Below, piece after piece: positions 60,427 to 64,000 of a stretch of DNA of 64,000 bases (position 1 is the first letter of the stretch; every line of letters starts with the position of its first letter). The translations under genes and the position numbers were made by a program. Source of the DNA: Paramarasmius palmivorus (Eukaryota; Basidiomycota; Agaricomycetes; Agaricales; Marasmiaceae); the NCBI GenBank assembly GCA_037176845.1, contig JAYKXP010000042.1, positions 124,001 to 188,000 of the forward strand, read 5' to 3'. The notes below the pieces were generated by a model. That model ran no database searches, was not told where the DNA came from, and saw only the letters and a list, made by a program, of their open reading frames with translations.

Positions 60427-62803
60427 TTAGCGATATATACTTCGCAATTGACTTTCTACCGCATCCGCCGACATCTTAATATCTGCGAGTGATGTGAAAG
60501 TCAGGTGAACACATTCAATGTAAGAGTATAGAAGCAACATACACTTTTGCGGATCTAAGTGGGGAAAGAAGAAATAACGTAGTATCTTATCAGCCCCAGA
60601 CATATGGTAAGAAGGAACCGAACAAGAAACTTACTCTTACTGAACTCCTTCTCTCGATGCTTTTGGGTGAACGCTTTCAGCGAGGGGATCAGGAACTTGA
60701 TCACGTCGTTCCCAATTGCTTCCCTTTCCTCGGAGTCATCCTCAAGGACTTGCGCTATCTTGTGCCTTTCCATTACCTCCTCCAGTAGGTCATAGAATCG
60801 CGTGAACTTCTCCTTTGTGGCCGATTTTCCAGGTTTCTCCTTAGGGTCGTCTGTGAGTGCCTGCATAAGGGGAGAGAAGTTCGAGTCGAAGTATCCGGAC
60901 TTGGCCGTACGGTAGTTAGAGTTGAGAATCTCCTGCGTGGGTTTTGAGAGATAATCGAGGAGGGTGTCGTGTTTTGGGTCAAGGGATATGTTCTTCCGAA
61001 GGTATGAGATGTTGTTCAGCAGGAATATCGACCCGAATGGTGGACGTCGCTGAGATTTCGCCACCATATTCAGCGTAGTAACGGATGTGTTGACAATATC
61101 ATCTAGAGGTATTATGAAGACAAGTTTGATGCACTGGCAGGAAACAATCAGGCTCACAAACGTAGTGTTCCAGAAGAACCTGCTCATCAGCACCGCCGAT
61201 TTTGGACTTGGTGACACTCATGCCTTCACCCATCTTCCAGTTGCCATCACCTAGCGTCATAAGAATGTCACCAGAAGCTACCAGCACCTCTGGAAGACGA
61301 TTAAGAAACTGTACTGCCTACGAATACATAGTTAGAGCGAGTAAAGGGATAGATATCGTCACTTACTGAGACACTAGACTCGAGAAGTTCAACGCTCGTA
61401 TCTGAGGCACGGCTAGTGGCTCCAAGCTTGATGTCAGCGAGACATTCGGGAAACATGCGCATGCACAGGCTGCGAACGGCCTGTAGCGCTTCCTTGAACT
61501 CGTCGCTTCCTTTACGACCGTCAGAACCTCGCCATGAAGAAACCTCTTCCCATATAGGTTGAAGGTTCTGCAACGATTCATAAGCAGCTAATGCTATGAA
61601 TCCGTACTTTTGTAGGGAGCGCTTGACAACAGCAACGAGAGAGGTGACATTGCTACTCAACAGTAGCAGGACGGGTTTGAGCAGGGTACTGAAGGAAGAT
61701 GATATTATAGAGGAGCCTGATAAAGGACTGAGCTCCACTAATAGACTATATTCGTCCTGAGATAAGTAAGAACGGAGTGAAGACCTAAAATAGATGGGAA
61801 CTAGCCTACCTGGACCACGCTCAAAACCGATTGGACCCACAACCCAAATTCTCTTCCAGCTGCTACCGGATCAATGTTATCCGCTCTGTCCAGCACTCGC
61901 TGGCCGTGGGTTTCCAAGCACTTTCGGGTCCAGTTCCCCCGCATATCAGCATAACCTCTCTGGGCTTCTTTGAGCACAGACATGATAGCGGGAGCGGCTG
62001 GGTGCGACGGATGCGTCGACGGTAATGGGAGCGTCCTCAAAAAGGCGACGAGTGGTGTAAGGTTGGAGATTAATGTACTGGGGAATGGCGCTTTGGTGAT
62101 GTCTGAACCGGGTGGAGGTGTAGATCCTGAAGAGCCTTCAGCAACAAGCTTCGTATATAGCTGTGTTAACTTCTTGGCCCCAGTTTCAACCAAACGTGCC
62201 TAAGACGACCTTGTGAGAACGAGGCAAAAAAAAAAAGAAGTATCCTGGACATACGGTGTCTTGTGAGTCGCGATCCGAGGATTTGAACGCGATGCTGGCG
62301 TTCAGGCGCTCGAGGGCATCCTTGTAATCGTCGATATGGCCTGGCTGAGGTCTGATCCGAGATTCGAAACTGAACAAAATGGTCAACGAAATACATACCC
62401 TCGTAGAATGAGAGCCTCCTCCGCTGCAATGCCCTCCTGGTTGCTAGCTACTTCATCAATCTTCAAGAGCGCCTTCTCGATATCTATACGAAGTTTCTTC
62501 AAAGAACTTTTGAAGATGGCTAAAGACTACGTACTGCTAGCTCTCCGATTCAAAATCTGGGTTGAATTATATAGTGGTAAAATGGATTTCTCCAGCTTTG
62601 CGAGTCTTGTATCGAAACTGTTTAGAATAGCTGTTCGTCTGAGTTCAGAGAAGAATTTGACATTGAGGGTTCGTACAGGTCATTCTCTGGGATATTTGGC
62701 GGGTCTTGTTTAGGTTCTGCTCTAGCTAGCATTGCTTTCAGCGATGAGAATGAGGAAAGAAAGTAGAACCAACCAGCTCGATTTCTGCTGTTTCGTCGTC
62801 CAT
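60427..62803 (-). CDS. EXO70: Exocyst complex subunit Exo70
   Basis: It is part of the exocyst, which tethers secretory vesicles to the plasma membrane; Exo70 binds phosphoinositides and Rho GTPases at growing tips. The N-terminal helix reads LLEQNLNKTRQISQRMT, then FDTRLAKLEKSILPLYNSTQ, typical of the family's coiled-coil start. The middle carries RVLDRADNIDPVAAGREFG and later helices (QKYGFIALAAYESLQ). The C-terminal domain has FLLNNISYLRKNI and KFTRFYDLLEEV. The end is NPQKYIKMSADAVE. One exon near the end is only 12 bases (60543-60554); it is needed to keep frame. An A-rich run (11 or more) lies in an intron near 62228. The start (MDDETAEIEL) is followed at once by an intron. Confidence 0.92.
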
Positions 62804-64000
62804 AGCTTTTGAGTATTCCTCGCGGTGTGGAAAGGAAGACAGATGGTTTTCGATGTCGTCAAGGACGATGACGGCGCAACTGCCGACGACGCGTCAGGCG
62901 ATGACCAATTGTTTGTTTGTGTTGCATACCTTCTATCAATCTTCTTTGTTCCTCCACATTGACAATCTTTCCTTTTCCTAGCTTTCCGGGGATCCCGTTC
63001 GAGTTTAGGACGTTCTGTCCGCCTACGCTGGGTATTGATCAGAATTTCTGGAATCCAGATACTCATTCCCCTAAAACTACCAATTCCACAATACAATATT
63101 GCAATATTGGGCACCGTCATTCAAGTTTGCGGTGGACATCCTAATATCAAGTTGGACGCACCACAAGATAAGGTACGTACATCTGGACTCACATGTGCTC
63201 AGTACGTAGCTAATGGTACTAAGGTCCAAGGAGTTTATGGGCAAAATAATCGATATCAGCTGTAAAGATTGCATCAACCTTCTAGCTGTGTATCTTGCCG
63301 CAACCACACGAGCACCGTTACTATTGGACGGTAGACACTGCTAGTATTCACGGAACTTGTGGTTGTCTATGCCCCGACGCTCCGGAAATCTATCTTTGCC
63401 CTCAATGGCACAAGCGCGCCCCAATGACCATATCAGTCGCTACCACATGACCACAATACTGAGATACCCTTTTCCCAACTGATGTTGACAATTTGGGACG
63501 CATGCCTTTAGTTGAGTCAATCATGCGGTTCTAAATCCTCTGCTCCGACCTTTGATAGAAGCTCTCATCGCTCCGGCGCTGTCCACTTGCTGCAACCGCC
63601 AACATGCACTTCTGCCCTATCAATGAGAAGCCGCAGCGGCAGCTCAGCTTCCGGCCCAGCTTTATCAAAGTAGAATCGTTTGAATACTGCATTTCAAGGC
63701 CGTTGTGGGATTTTGGAATGGGCCTGCAACAATCCATCTGGTTTCCATCGTCATAGCCCGGTCAAATTTGACAGTGTGTCACATGTCGCATGCTTTCGCT
63801 ATCTAAACTTCTAACGTATGATTCTTCCAGGAGACCATCTCACTGTGCCACTTTTGAGTTGCAAATAGTTATACGTATTTTTCCCGTCAAGATCTCCTTT
63901 TTTGGGGCATCCAGCATACGTTCTCAGTTCGTTCCTAAAACTAAATTCACGTGTACCTTGGGTGAGTTCCCGTGAATGGTCGTTCTTTGATTCTTGTGAT
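62804..64000. other. Window end, no gene supported
   Basis: Short frames only. The Exo70 promoter lies at its start. No RNA gene or repeat was seen. Confidence 0.35.

Overview
This window is nuclear DNA of a filamentous basidiomycete, most likely a mushroom-forming Agaricomycete. Genes are cut by many short GT-AG introns of about 50-60 bp. Several are on that group's usual list: fungalysin M36, F-box/LRR, BTB/POZ, a short Zn2Cys6 regulator, a membrane-anchored P450 and small kinase-like proteins. The species cannot be named from sequence alone. All gene models were made by eye from reading frame, splice consensus and family motifs. Most long open frames on the opposite strand are shadows.

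Layout. 1-4.2 kb: no gene I can support. 4.2-9.0 kb: a secreted large-subunit catalase (+) converges on a secreted S10 serine carboxypeptidase (-) that ends in a GPI-type tail. 10.3-12.6 kb: weak coding-like exons and a broken BTB-like gene. 13.2-16.6 kb: a short-chain dehydrogenase with Phe at the catalytic Tyr position, then an F-box/LRR protein. 20.4-21.3 kb: a two-finger C2H2 regulator (-). 22.8-24.5 kb: an unassigned small gene (-) and a cytochrome c oxidase VIIc/Cox8 subunit (+). 26.2-29.2 kb: a BTB/POZ protein and a Zn2Cys6 regulator. 31.8-32.2 kb: a 72-residue secreted peptide precursor (-) with a Cys-Trp-Cys tail. 33.0-38.9 kb: a full ABCC-type ABC transporter (-). 39.7-42.3 kb: unassigned multi-exon genes. 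42.6-45.4 kb: a KLHDC4-type Kelch protein (+, 14 exons). 46.3-48.2 kb: an intact cytochrome P450 (+). 48.2-52.1 kb: gene-poor. 52.1-54.8 kb: two related kinase-like genes (-), one with its catalytic residues replaced. 56.7-59.5 kb: a fungalysin metalloprotease (-) with a one-base frame break. 60.4-62.8 kb: the exocyst subunit Exo70 (-).

There is no obvious operon-like or biosynthetic cluster. Housekeeping genes (Exo70, Cox8, Kelch) are mixed with secreted enzymes (catalase, carboxypeptidase, fungalysin), regulators and lineage-expanded families. The strongest candidate for something undescribed is the secreted peptide precursor at 31.8-32.2 kb. It resembles ascomycete alpha-factor-type precursors in plan (signal peptide, Ala/Glu-rich pro-region, short C-terminal peptide with two Cys and a Trp), and it lies beside an ABC exporter. 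The other notable points are the kinase/pseudokinase pair, the SDR with an altered active site, and several microexons of 5-20 nt.
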